Below are positions 1-5,652 of a stretch of 7,865 bases of DNA, in pieces. Position numbers and translations under genes: made by a program. The notes beneath the pieces are model-generated. The model was not told the origin of the DNA. It did no database searches and saw only the letters and a list, made by a program, of their open reading frames with translations. This stretch comes from Desulfarculaceae bacterium JdFR-95 (GTDB taxonomy: Bacteria > Desulfobacterota > Desulfarculia > Desulfarculales > Desulfarculaceae), in contig MTPE01000381.1 in the NCBI GenBank assembly GCA_002011835.1, forward strand, positions 1,166-9,030, in the 5' to 3' direction. Each line of letters starts with the position of its first letter. The first letter of the stretch is position 1.

Positions 1-79
1 CGGCCGACAGCTCCCGCGCCAGGTAGGAGCCCAGGAAGCCCGAGGCCCCGGTGAGCAGCACCGCGCCCTCCAACCTCAC
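1..79 (-). CDS. NAD-dependent sugar epimerase/dehydratase, N-terminal fragment (runs off left edge)
   Basis: Only the first 26 residues are in the window. They read MRLEGAVLLTGASGFLGSY followed by LARELSA, with the Rossmann nucleotide-binding signature GxxGxxG (GASGFLG) right after a hydrophobic beta strand. This is the standard start of extended short-chain dehydrogenases that epimerise, dehydrate or reduce nucleotide sugars. The GTG at 79 overlaps the stop of the methyltransferase upstream (GTGA), which suggests translational coupling. A TTG at 73 is a serious alternative start, because the GGAGG at 86-82 lies about 7 bases before it but only 1-2 bases before the GTG. The exact reaction (4-epimerase, 4,6-dehydratase or 4-reductase) cannot be decided, since the catalytic YxxxK region is outside the window. 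In this context it most likely supplies a nucleotide sugar for the glycan made by the neighbours. Confidence 0.8.
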   Translation of the reverse strand, partial: MRLEGAVLLTGASGFLGSYLARELSA

Positions 80-888
80 ACCTCCCGCCTTACGGCCAGG
101 GCCACGCCGTAGCCCAGCTCGGTGTACTCCCAACAGGCGAAGCGCCGGTCCGAGGCCACCTCCCGCCGCCACACCTGGTGCAGGTAGGGGTGGGCGGGAT
201 GGCAGATGTCGTCGAACACCACCACCCCTCCCAGCTTGAGCCGCGGCAGCACCAGGCGCAGGTCCGCCGCCGCCCCCTCCTCGCTGTGGTCTCCGTCCAC
301 GGTGATCAGGTCGAACCAGGCCTCGGGGTGGGCCTCCAGGTAGGCGGGCACGGTCTGGCGGCTGTCGCCTTTGATCAGCTCCAGAGGCCCGCGGTGGCCC
401 AGCCTGGCCAGCTCCGCCCGCACGAACTCCGGGCCCGGGTTGGGCATGCCCGCGTAGGTGGGCTTGTCCCACAGGTCGAAGCCCACCAGGGCGCAGTCCG
501 GACAGGCCGCCGCCACCACCGCCAGGCTGCGGCCGCGGCGCACCCCGATCTCCAGGTAGCGCTCCGGCCGCAGCAGGCGGGCACAGGCCGCCAGCACAGT
601 GACGATGTCGGCATAGCGCCAGGCGGAGCCGTAGCGCTCCAGGCCGGTGCGGTAGTAGCGGGACAGGTAGCGGATGTAGTCGTCCGGCTCCAGGCGCTCC
701 ACCACCGCCATGGCCGCGCGCAGGGTGTCGGGGTGGGTGGCGGCCCCGCCCAGGGTCTGCGGCCCCACCATCACGGGATGGTACTGGTCCCGGCCCTCGG
801 CCCGGCCGGGGAACACCGCCCCCGCCGCCCGGGGCACCTCCCCGGGGGCGGCGGCCGCGGCCTTCTTCCTTCCCCACCAGGCGGCCAT
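76..888 (-). CDS. Class I SAM-dependent methyltransferase (Methyltransf_24 type)
   Basis: 270 residues. The Rossmann methyltransferase core runs from about residue 108 to 230. Motif I is YLEIGVRRGRS (111-121), where the glycine-rich loop binds S-adenosylmethionine. FDLW (137-140) holds the acidic residue expected at the end of strand 2. DLITVDGDHSEEGA (193-206) and GGVVVFDD (220-227) are the DGDH and DD signatures shared with caffeoyl-CoA O-methyltransferase-like and cephalosporin-hydroxylase-like proteins, where such acids often bind a metal. About 100 N-terminal residues precede the core, starting with a tryptophan pair and a Lys/Ala-rich stretch. The open frame extends upstream to 1566, but that part is Arg/Gly/Pro-rich and antiparallel to nothing else: it lies in another frame of the glycosyltransferase gene and is a shadow. 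The ATG at 888 sits 2 bases past the glycosyltransferase stop and has a weak GGAG. The likely role is methylation of a sugar in the surface glycan; the substrate is unknown. Confidence 0.85.
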   Translation of the reverse strand: MAAWWGRKKAAAAAPGEVPRAAGAVFPGRAEGRDQYHPVMVGPQTLGGAATHPDTLRAAMAVVERLEPDDYIRYLSRYYRTGLERYGSAWRYADIVTVLAACARLLRPERYLEIGVRRGRSLAVVAAACPDCALVGFDLWDKPTYAGMPNPGPEFVRAELARLGHRGPLELIKGDSRQTVPAYLEAHPEAWFDLITVDGDHSEEGAAADLRLVLPRLKLGGVVVFDDICHPAHPYLHQVWRREVASDRRFACWEYTELGYGVALAVRREV

Positions 889-890
889 GG

Positions 891-2591
891 CTAGCGCTCC
901 ACGTGGCTGCCGCCGGGGAAGTCCTCGGCGGGGTAGACGAAGGGCGTGCCCTCCAGGATGCCGCGGCAGATCACCTCCAGGCCGGGGTCGCGCCCCGGGG
1001 CCAGCTCGTCCAGCCCGGAGATGCTCACCCGATAGGCCGCCTTGCCCCCGGCCGGCTCCACGCACCCCACCGGGATCATGCGGCGGAAGAAGAAGTGGAA
1101 GGCGTACATGCGGGCGCGGCGCACCGTGTCCTGGTCCAGGCGGCGGCCCCAGGGCAGCTCGTCCAGGATGGCGAAATACTCCTGGCGCGAGCCGGCGTCG
1201 CGGGTCAGCCCCTTGCCCCGGATCCAGGCCTCGCCGGCCACGATCACCGGCACCCCCATGCTGGTCAGCTCCACCCCGGTCTTGGTGCCGTAGATGATCA
1301 CCGCGTCGCAGCGCTCCATGAGGGCATAGGTGCTCACGTCGCTGTCCGGCCCGAACACGAACACGTTGTCCGGCAGCCGGGGGAAGGCAGCCGCGATCTC
1401 GTCCGCCACCAACTGCCGCGAGGGGATGCCCCCGCGGATCTCCGCGGGGTGGATGCGGATCAGCAGCTGTAGATCGGGCCGCCGGGCGAAGTAGGCGATG
1501 GTCTCCAGCACCCAGTCCTTCATGCCGGGGAAGGCGTTGGCCGGATAGTGGAGCTGGGCGTCCCACATCACGTTGGTGAGCAGGCCCACCCAGGGCTTGT
1601 CCGGGTCCAGGCCCACCTCAGCCACCACCTCCTCCACGTCCTCGCGCGGCTTCTCGTGGAAGTAGATCCAGTCGCGGGTGCCGTGGATGCGGCTGGCCAG
1701 GTACTCCAGGGTGACGCGCTCCAGCTCCCCGCTCCAGGGCACGTTCTCCCAGCTGGTGGTGGGCTCGGTGAGCATGGTGTGGTGGTAGGTGTCGCCGTGG
1801 CTGAAGATGAAGCTCTTCTTGCGGTAGGCCGGCTGCCAGTTGGCCACCCGCACCCCTTTGCTGCGGGCCACCTCGCCCACCAGGCCCTGGGGCACGTAGA
1901 TGCCGTGGTGGAAGCTGGCGCACACGAAGCGCTGCCGCTCCAGCAGGTGCGAGACCGCGGCCGTGGCCTGCAGGGCGGCCTGGAAATACTGCCGCAACAC
2001 CGGCTCGGCCAGGGGCTCGTTCTCCAAATCTCCCCGGGCGAAGAAACGCAGGGCCCCGGCCAGGGCGTGCTCGCCCACCTTGAGCCCGTCTTGGGTGTAG
2101 GCCGGGATCTCCGCCGCGGGCATGTGCCCGGCCAGCTCGCGCGCCCGGCGGGCCTCCTCCGGGGACAGCAGCTCGCCGTAGGTCACCACCCTCACCCCCA
2201 GCCCGTCGAACATGCGGCGCGCGGGCTGGTAGCAGCGCCGGCACAGATCGCGGGGGGCGCCCTGGCGGGCGAAGCGCTCCAGGCCCTGGCCCACGCGGTA
2301 GACGGTCAGGTACTCGCAGGCGCTCAGACAGCCGTCGCACAACAATACCGTGACCTCGGCCCCGCGCAGGGTCAGCGCCGCGGCCAGCAGTCCGTCCAGG
2401 GTGGCCATGGGCAGGTAGCCGCCCACCCCGGTGGCGATCAGTACCGACCGTCCGCCCCGCGCCGCGGCCAGGGCCTCCTGCCAGCGGTCCCAGTCGCCGG
2501 CCAACAGCCGCGGCCAGTCGGTGTGGGGAGAGGCATTATCCCCCTCTTTCTTCAAAAAACGCCTGAGGCGCAGCGGACCCAGACCAGCCAT
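891..2591 (-). CDS. Capsule-polysaccharide-type GT-B glycosyltransferase with N-terminal cysteine cluster
   Basis: 566 residues, soluble. The C-terminal half carries the conserved blocks of capsule polysaccharide biosynthesis proteins: WVGLLTNVMWDAQLHY (334-349), LLIRIHPAEI (376-385), STYALM (420-425), IIYGTKTGVELTSMGVPVIV (432-451) and GEAWIRGKGLTRD (453-465). The HPAE and G-T-x-x-G-x-E pattern is where such GT-B enzymes bind the nucleotide-sugar phosphates. The N-terminal half holds C85, C88, C92, C117 and C120 in a CxxCxxxC...CxxC arrangement that could bind zinc or an iron-sulfur cluster. The start is secure: ATG with AAGGAGT five bases upstream. The gene is strongly GC-rich except for its first 20 or so codons, which resemble the lower-GC genes upstream. 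It probably adds a sugar to the growing cytoplasmic glycan. Neither donor nor acceptor can be inferred, and a distinct role such as initiating a lipid- or protein-linked glycan is possible. Confidence 0.8.
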   Translation of the reverse strand: MAGLGPLRLRRFLKKEGDNASPHTDWPRLLAGDWDRWQEALAAARGGRSVLIATGVGGYLPMATLDGLLAAALTLRGAEVTVLLCDGCLSACEYLTVYRVGQGLERFARQGAPRDLCRRCYQPARRMFDGLGVRVVTYGELLSPEEARRARELAGHMPAAEIPAYTQDGLKVGEHALAGALRFFARGDLENEPLAEPVLRQYFQAALQATAAVSHLLERQRFVCASFHHGIYVPQGLVGEVARSKGVRVANWQPAYRKKSFIFSHGDTYHHTMLTEPTTSWENVPWSGELERVTLEYLASRIHGTRDWIYFHEKPREDVEEVVAEVGLDPDKPWVGLLTNVMWDAQLHYPANAFPGMKDWVLETIAYFARRPDLQLLIRIHPAEIRGGIPSRQLVADEIAAAFPRLPDNVFVFGPDSDVSTYALMERCDAVIIYGTKTGVELTSMGVPVIVAGEAWIRGKGLTRDAGSRQEYFAILDELPWGRRLDQDTVRRARMYAFHFFFRRMIPVGCVEPAGGKAAYRVSISGLDELAPGRDPGLEVICRGILEGTPFVYPAEDFPGGSHVER

Positions 2592-2595
2592 CGGT

Positions 2596-2602
2596 ACTCC
2601 TT
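2596..2602 (-). promoter_or_regulatory. Strong Shine-Dalgarno site of the GT-B gene
   Basis: AAGGAGT lies 4 bases before the ATG at 2591. It is the best ribosome binding site in the window and sits in the longest intergenic gap (36 bases, 2592-2627). This gene is therefore translated independently of its upstream neighbour, unlike most others here. No terminator-like hairpin is visible in the gap. Confidence 0.85.
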
Positions 2603-2627
2603 TCCTGATCGACGGCTAACAGGTCGC

Positions 2628-3386
2628 TCAGTCTCTTTCGGGATGCTTCCGCACCAAGATGCAAGCAGAAGTCCCCAAAGGCAAATTTCTAGCCGTCAGC
2701 CAGCGGGCCTCCAGGCAACACAGGGCATATAACAAACGGTTGAGCGGGGCTGGGGGCATGCTCACGTCCGAACGTGCCTCTTCACGCGAAAGCTGACGCC
2801 GCGGCCGTCGCAAAAGCTTCCAGGTGGCCATAAAGGGAAACAAAAGGGCAAAGAGATAGGTGGCGCGGAGGATCTCGACCGGATGGGGTCGGAAGAGCTC
2901 TCGCATCTGCCGCAGATTGTAACGCCGCACCGCATGTACGGCCAAATCGTGCTCGCTGGCCAACCACTGATGGGCGGACATTTGGAACAACCCCAGTCCT
3001 CCCGGTTTGAGCACACGGATCGCCTCGGCCACCAGGGCTGGCGGGGAAACCGCCTCACACTCCAGTACGTCTATGCAGGTAACCAGGTCGAAGCTCTCGG
3101 CCACGAAAGGCAGCCGGTTTCCGTCCGCCACGATCACCTGCGAAAGACCCCGCTGACAGCAAAAGGTGCAGGCCTGATGAGCCATGTCGATGCCTGTCAC
3201 CCGATAACCAAACCGGGTCAACTTCTCCAGCCACCCCCCGGTTCCGCATCCTATATCCAAGGCCAGGGGAGGTGGTCCCTCCCTGGAGGGCGGCGGTATC
3301 AGGGCCGACAAAAAACGATGCAGGCCCCGGTACCACCACATGTCGTCTTCACAGGCCCGCATGCGGGCATATTCGTCAGGGTTCAT
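2628..3386 (-). CDS. Class I SAM-dependent methyltransferase (Methyltransf_11 type)
   Basis: 252 residues. The N-terminus (MNPDEYARMRACEDDMWWYR) matches the E-x-x-x-WWY-R opening common among methyltransferases of polysaccharide loci. Motif I is ALDIGCGTGGW (42-52), then GID (65-67) after strand 2, DGNRLPF (89-94 region) for the adenine contact, FDLVTCIDVLEC (99-110) and LKPGG (126-130). EHDLAVHAVRRYN (145-157) is the usual conserved His/Arg block of this group. The 172-192 stretch is hydrophobic (LRATYLFALLFPFMATW) and followed by basic residues, which may bring the enzyme to the membrane, perhaps to a lipid-linked substrate. The start codon overlaps the cupin stop as ATGA, with only a weak GGAAG one base upstream, so translation is probably coupled to the cupin. 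Its target (sugar hydroxyl, terminal cap or lipid carrier) cannot be told. Confidence 0.85.
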   Translation of the reverse strand: MNPDEYARMRACEDDMWWYRGLHRFLSALIPPPSREGPPPLALDIGCGTGGWLEKLTRFGYRVTGIDMAHQACTFCCQRGLSQVIVADGNRLPFVAESFDLVTCIDVLECEAVSPPALVAEAIRVLKPGGLGLFQMSAHQWLASEHDLAVHAVRRYNLRQMRELFRPHPVEILRATYLFALLFPFMATWKLLRRPRRQLSREEARSDVSMPPAPLNRLLYALCCLEARWLTARNLPLGTSACILVRKHPERD

Positions 3387-3784
3387 GCTTCCACGTCGTA
3401 GGGGAAGATGTCCGGCTCGTCATCCCGATAGCGATAGGACTTCAGCAACAGGAAATCGGAATCCTCCAGAAACCGGATCATATGAGTTTCATAGGGGCGC
3501 AGCACCACCCCCTCCATGCTGCCCAGCTCGGCGGTGACCGACTCGTCATTGAATATCAAGCGTATCTTCACCTCGGCTCGACCGGAGAGCAGGTAAAAGA
3601 AGGCACGACACTCCCGGTGGTAGTGGTTGCCCAGACGCGCCCCCTTACGCATACTGCCGTGGATCACGGTCTCCCAGGGGCCCTCGTTCACCACCTCCAC
3701 GAACAGCCCCCGGTCATCCCGGCGGATGAAGGTGGGCTCCTTTACCTCGGCCTCGATCTCTGGAACGACTCTCTTGGGCGGCAT
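3383..3784 (-). CDS. Small cupin, CapF C-terminal / sugar-isomerase-like
   Basis: 133 residues, one cupin barrel. The opening DDRGLFVEVVNEGPWETV (23-40), followed by GNHYHRECRAFFYLLSGRAE (52-71), resembles the C-terminal cupin of the capsule enzyme CapF (RG-x-F-x-E then GNHxH). H54 and H56 form the HxH of cupin motif 1, and H101 in RPYETH (97-101) is the usual motif 2 histidine, so a metal site is likely. The glutamate normally found 4-5 residues after HxH is not in place; E58, two residues after, is the nearest acid. CapF-type cupins act on keto-sugar nucleotides (epimerisation or retro-aldol), and related WbuC/FdtA-type cupins isomerise them. A sugar-nucleotide isomerase or epimerase is the best guess. 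The ATG lies 1 base after the GT2 stop, with GAGG four bases upstream, so the two genes are tightly coupled. Confidence 0.75.
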   Translation of the reverse strand: MPPKRVVPEIEAEVKEPTFIRRDDRGLFVEVVNEGPWETVIHGSMRKGARLGNHYHRECRAFFYLLSGRAEVKIRLIFNDESVTAELGSMEGVVLRPYETHMIRFLEDSDFLLLKSYRYRDDEPDIFPYDVEA

Positions 3785-3785
3785 A

Positions 3786-4499
3786 TCACCTCACCAGTCG
3801 AAAACGGGCCATGAATATCCGAAAGACATAGCGCAACCCAGTACAGAAGAACGCCCACAAAGAAGGCATGGACTTCGATACCCCCTGGCTGCGATCCCTG
3901 AAGGCATAGCCCACTTCTATGATCTTCAGTCCGTGCCGCTGCGCATCGTAGAGGAACTCGATGAAGTATTCACCATAACCGTAGGGTATCAGTGTGACCG
4001 AGTTGAACACGTCCCGGCGCAAGGCTACGAATCCGCTGTCGTAATCCTTGATGTGCCCTCCCAGGACCAGCCGCGCCAGCCCATTGATGGCCTTGCTGGC
4101 CAGGACGCGTATGGGTTCCCGGTTGTCGCTACCTCCGGGGGCATAGCGAGATCCCACCGCTATGTCATACCGGTCCAAACAATCGATCATCTTCTTCAGG
4201 ACTTCCACCGGCATGGTCATATCGGCGTCCATCCAGCACACGATATCGCCGGTGCTTTCCAGGATGCCGCGATGGAAGGCGGTAGCCAATCCCCTCACCT
4301 TGCGGCGAATCAATACCAGACCGGGATACTCCAACCCCGCAACCACCTCGGCGGTCCCGTCGGGAGAATTGTCGTCCACAACGATTACCTCGAGAGGAGA
4401 CTCTATCTGCCGGTAGAGGCTGGCCACCAGCTCGGCTATATGTTCCCTCTCGTTGTAGGTGGCTATCACCACCGACACTTTGCTTCCAGGCGGTCGCAT
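3786..4499 (-). CDS. GT2 glycosyltransferase, polyprenyl-phosphate hexose synthase (DPM1-like)
   Basis: 237 residues with a GT-A fold of family GT2. VSVVIATYNERE (8-19) is the nucleotide-binding opening, VVDDNSPDGT (40-49) the first aspartate block, MDADMTMP (90-97) the metal-binding DxD, GSRYAPGGSDN (116-126) the loop after it, KDYDSGFVALRRDVF (151-165) the acceptor block, and FRDRSQGVSK (200-209) the C-terminal signature. The last two are the hallmarks of dolichyl-phosphate-mannose synthases and bacterial homologues, which move a hexose from a nucleotide donor to a polyprenyl phosphate on the cytoplasmic side of the membrane. No transmembrane extension follows, so it is the short single-domain form. 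Three ATA isoleucine codons among the first 35 or so set it apart from the GC-rich flanking genes. The natural consumer of its product is the GT39-like membrane protein two genes upstream. The sugar itself is not predictable. Confidence 0.85.
   Translation of the reverse strand: MRPPGSKVSVVIATYNEREHIAELVASLYRQIESPLEVIVVDDNSPDGTAEVVAGLEYPGLVLIRRKVRGLATAFHRGILESTGDIVCWMDADMTMPVEVLKKMIDCLDRYDIAVGSRYAPGGSDNREPIRVLASKAINGLARLVLGGHIKDYDSGFVALRRDVFNSVTLIPYGYGEYFIEFLYDAQRHGLKIIEVGYAFRDRSQGVSKSMPSLWAFFCTGLRYVFRIFMARFRLVR
3789..3792 (-). promoter_or_regulatory. Shine-Dalgarno of the cupin gene, inside the end of the GT2 gene
   Basis: GAGG is followed by TGAT and then the ATG at 3784. The TGA in this spacer is the stop of the GT2 gene, so a ribosome ending GT2 stands directly over the cupin start. 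This supports translational coupling. Confidence 0.7.
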
Positions 4500-4503
4500 G
4501 GCT

Positions 4504-4509
4504 CTCCTT
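4504..4509 (-). promoter_or_regulatory. Shine-Dalgarno of the GT2 gene
   Basis: AAGGAG lies 4 bases before the ATG at 4499, and its first A is the last base of the aminotransferase stop codon TGA. It fixes the GT2 start and couples it to the gene before. Confidence 0.75.
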
Positions 4510-5627
4510 CATCTGCGACAAGCAAGCAAGACTTTGGCCACCGTCTCCAAATCCTGCCGACTCAGGCCCACTCCCGAAGGCAGACACAACCCGCGTTCTG
4601 AGACAAGGTCGGAAACAGGATATTCACCACGCGTGTCGGGCAACCGGGGGTCGTCACCCTGATATGCAGGCTGGCGATGAAGCGAACAGAAAGCGGTCCG
4701 CGTCTCTACACCTCGACGGGACATCTCCTCCATCACCTGGTCGCGAGAGAGGCCAAACTCGGGCTCCACCAAAATGGTATAGTTCCAGAAAGCACTTCGC
4801 GCCCATTCTTTTTCCTGGGGCAGACGGATCCCCGGCACCTCGGCCAGGAGCTCACGGTAAATCTCCGCGTTACGTCGCTTGGCCGCAAACTTCTCCCCTG
4901 CCCGCTCGGTCTGGGCCAAACCAATGGCCGCCTGTAGGTTGGTCAGCCGGTAGTTGAAAGCCACCACACGGTGCCAGTAGCGACGGCCCCCACCCTCGAA
5001 GCCCTGATTACGCAACAGCCGACACCGCTCGGCCAGATCGGGATCGTCGGTCACCACCATCCCACCCTCACCCGTGGTCAAGGTCTTCGTGGCGTAAAAA
5101 CTGAAACAAGCCGCATCTCCCAGACAGTTGGACCGACTCCCCCGATACTCGCTTCCGTGGGCCTGGGCCGCGTCGACTATCAGCTTGAGCTCATGCTTCG
5201 CAGCCAGACGCTTCAAGGCATCCATGTCACAAGGGTGACCATACATGTGAACCGCCAAGATGGCCTTGGTCTTGGGCGTGATCTTCTCCTCCACCAACCC
5301 AGGGTCCAGACAGAATGTCTCGATGTCCACATCTACAAACACTGGCTTGGCACCGGCCAGGATCACCATGTTGGCATCGGCCACCAAAGTGAAGTCGGGA
5401 ACGATCACCTCATCCCCAAAACCTATCCCCAATGCCACCAGAACCATGTGCAGGGCAGCGGTGCCGCTGCTACAGGCCACCCCATACCTGGCGCCACAAT
5501 AGGAAGCGAAAGCCTCCTCAAAGGCGGGAATGTATTTGCCCATTGAGGAGATCCAGTTGGTGTCCAGACAGTCCAGCACATAACGACGCTCGTTGCCATC
5601 CAAGACCGGCAAGTTTTGAGGGATCAT
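4509..5627 (-). CDS. PLP-dependent sugar aminotransferase, DegT/DnrJ/EryC1 family (GDP-perosamine-synthase-like)
   Basis: 372 residues, full length for the family. SSGTAALH (53-60) binds the cofactor phosphate; VDAAQAHG (151-158) supplies the aspartate (D152) that pairs with the pyridine nitrogen; K181 in FYATKTLTTGEGG (177-189) is the expected Schiff-base lysine. LDGNERRYVLDCLDTNWISS near the N-terminus and VAFNYRLTNLQAAIGLAQ (222-239) follow the pattern of GDP-perosamine synthases (Per/RfbE), which put an amino group on C4 of GDP-4-keto-6-deoxymannose. Other C4 or C3 sugar aminotransferases cannot be excluded. No 4,6-dehydratase is complete in the window, so the substrate must come from elsewhere, possibly from the epimerase/dehydratase at the left end. 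The frame is open to 5777, but the extra 50 residues are Arg-rich and overlap the GT39 gene. The ATG at 5627, with GAGGA upstream, begins at the family's normal N-terminus. Confidence 0.88.
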   Translation of the reverse strand: MIPQNLPVLDGNERRYVLDCLDTNWISSMGKYIPAFEEAFASYCGARYGVACSSGTAALHMVLVALGIGFGDEVIVPDFTLVADANMVILAGAKPVFVDVDIETFCLDPGLVEEKITPKTKAILAVHMYGHPCDMDALKRLAAKHELKLIVDAAQAHGSEYRGSRSNCLGDAACFSFYATKTLTTGEGGMVVTDDPDLAERCRLLRNQGFEGGGRRYWHRVVAFNYRLTNLQAAIGLAQTERAGEKFAAKRRNAEIYRELLAEVPGIRLPQEKEWARSAFWNYTILVEPEFGLSRDQVMEEMSRRGVETRTAFCSLHRQPAYQGDDPRLPDTRGEYPVSDLVSERGLCLPSGVGLSRQDLETVAKVLLACRR

Positions 5628-5633
5628 GACCTG

Positions 5634-5638
5634 TCCTC
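5634..5638 (-). promoter_or_regulatory. Shine-Dalgarno that sets the aminotransferase start
   Basis: GAGGA lies 6 bases before the ATG at 5627, in the 25-base gap after the GT39 stop. It decides for this start over the upstream in-frame ones. It is part of GAGGACAGG, which also precedes the GT39 gene. Confidence 0.7.
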
Positions 5639-5652
5639 GTCTCCTCGAGACA

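Noticed and set aside
178..894. Plus-strand open frame of 238 codons opposite the left methyltransferase
   Set aside because: It is antisense to a clear SAM methyltransferase. Its low-complexity HHPSQLEPRQHQ-type composition is a by-product of high GC.
889..1566. Upstream extension of the left methyltransferase by 226 codons
   Set aside because: The extension is out of frame within the GT-B gene, is Arg/Gly/Pro-rich, and has no place in the methyltransferase family. The ATG at 888 fits both length and spacing.
2592..2627. Possible terminator or promoter in the longest intergenic gap
   Set aside because: The 36 bases show no hairpin followed by T-rich sequence and no convincing -35/-10 pair; only the ribosome binding site is clear.
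1548..2732. Plus-strand open frame of 394 codons opposite the GT-B gene
   Set aside because: It is antisense to a recognisable glycosyltransferase, rich in His, Gln, Gly and Val as expected from reversed GC-rich codons, matches no family I know, and crosses a gene boundary.
3627..4601. Plus-strand open frame of 324 codons opposite the GT2 gene and cupin
   Set aside because: It covers the complement of two genes with intact catalytic motifs, and no domain, signal peptide or ribosome binding site supports it.
4971..5546. Plus-strand open frame of 191 codons opposite the aminotransferase
   Set aside because: It is antisense to the PLP-binding core of a full-length aminotransferase and has no recognisable protein features.
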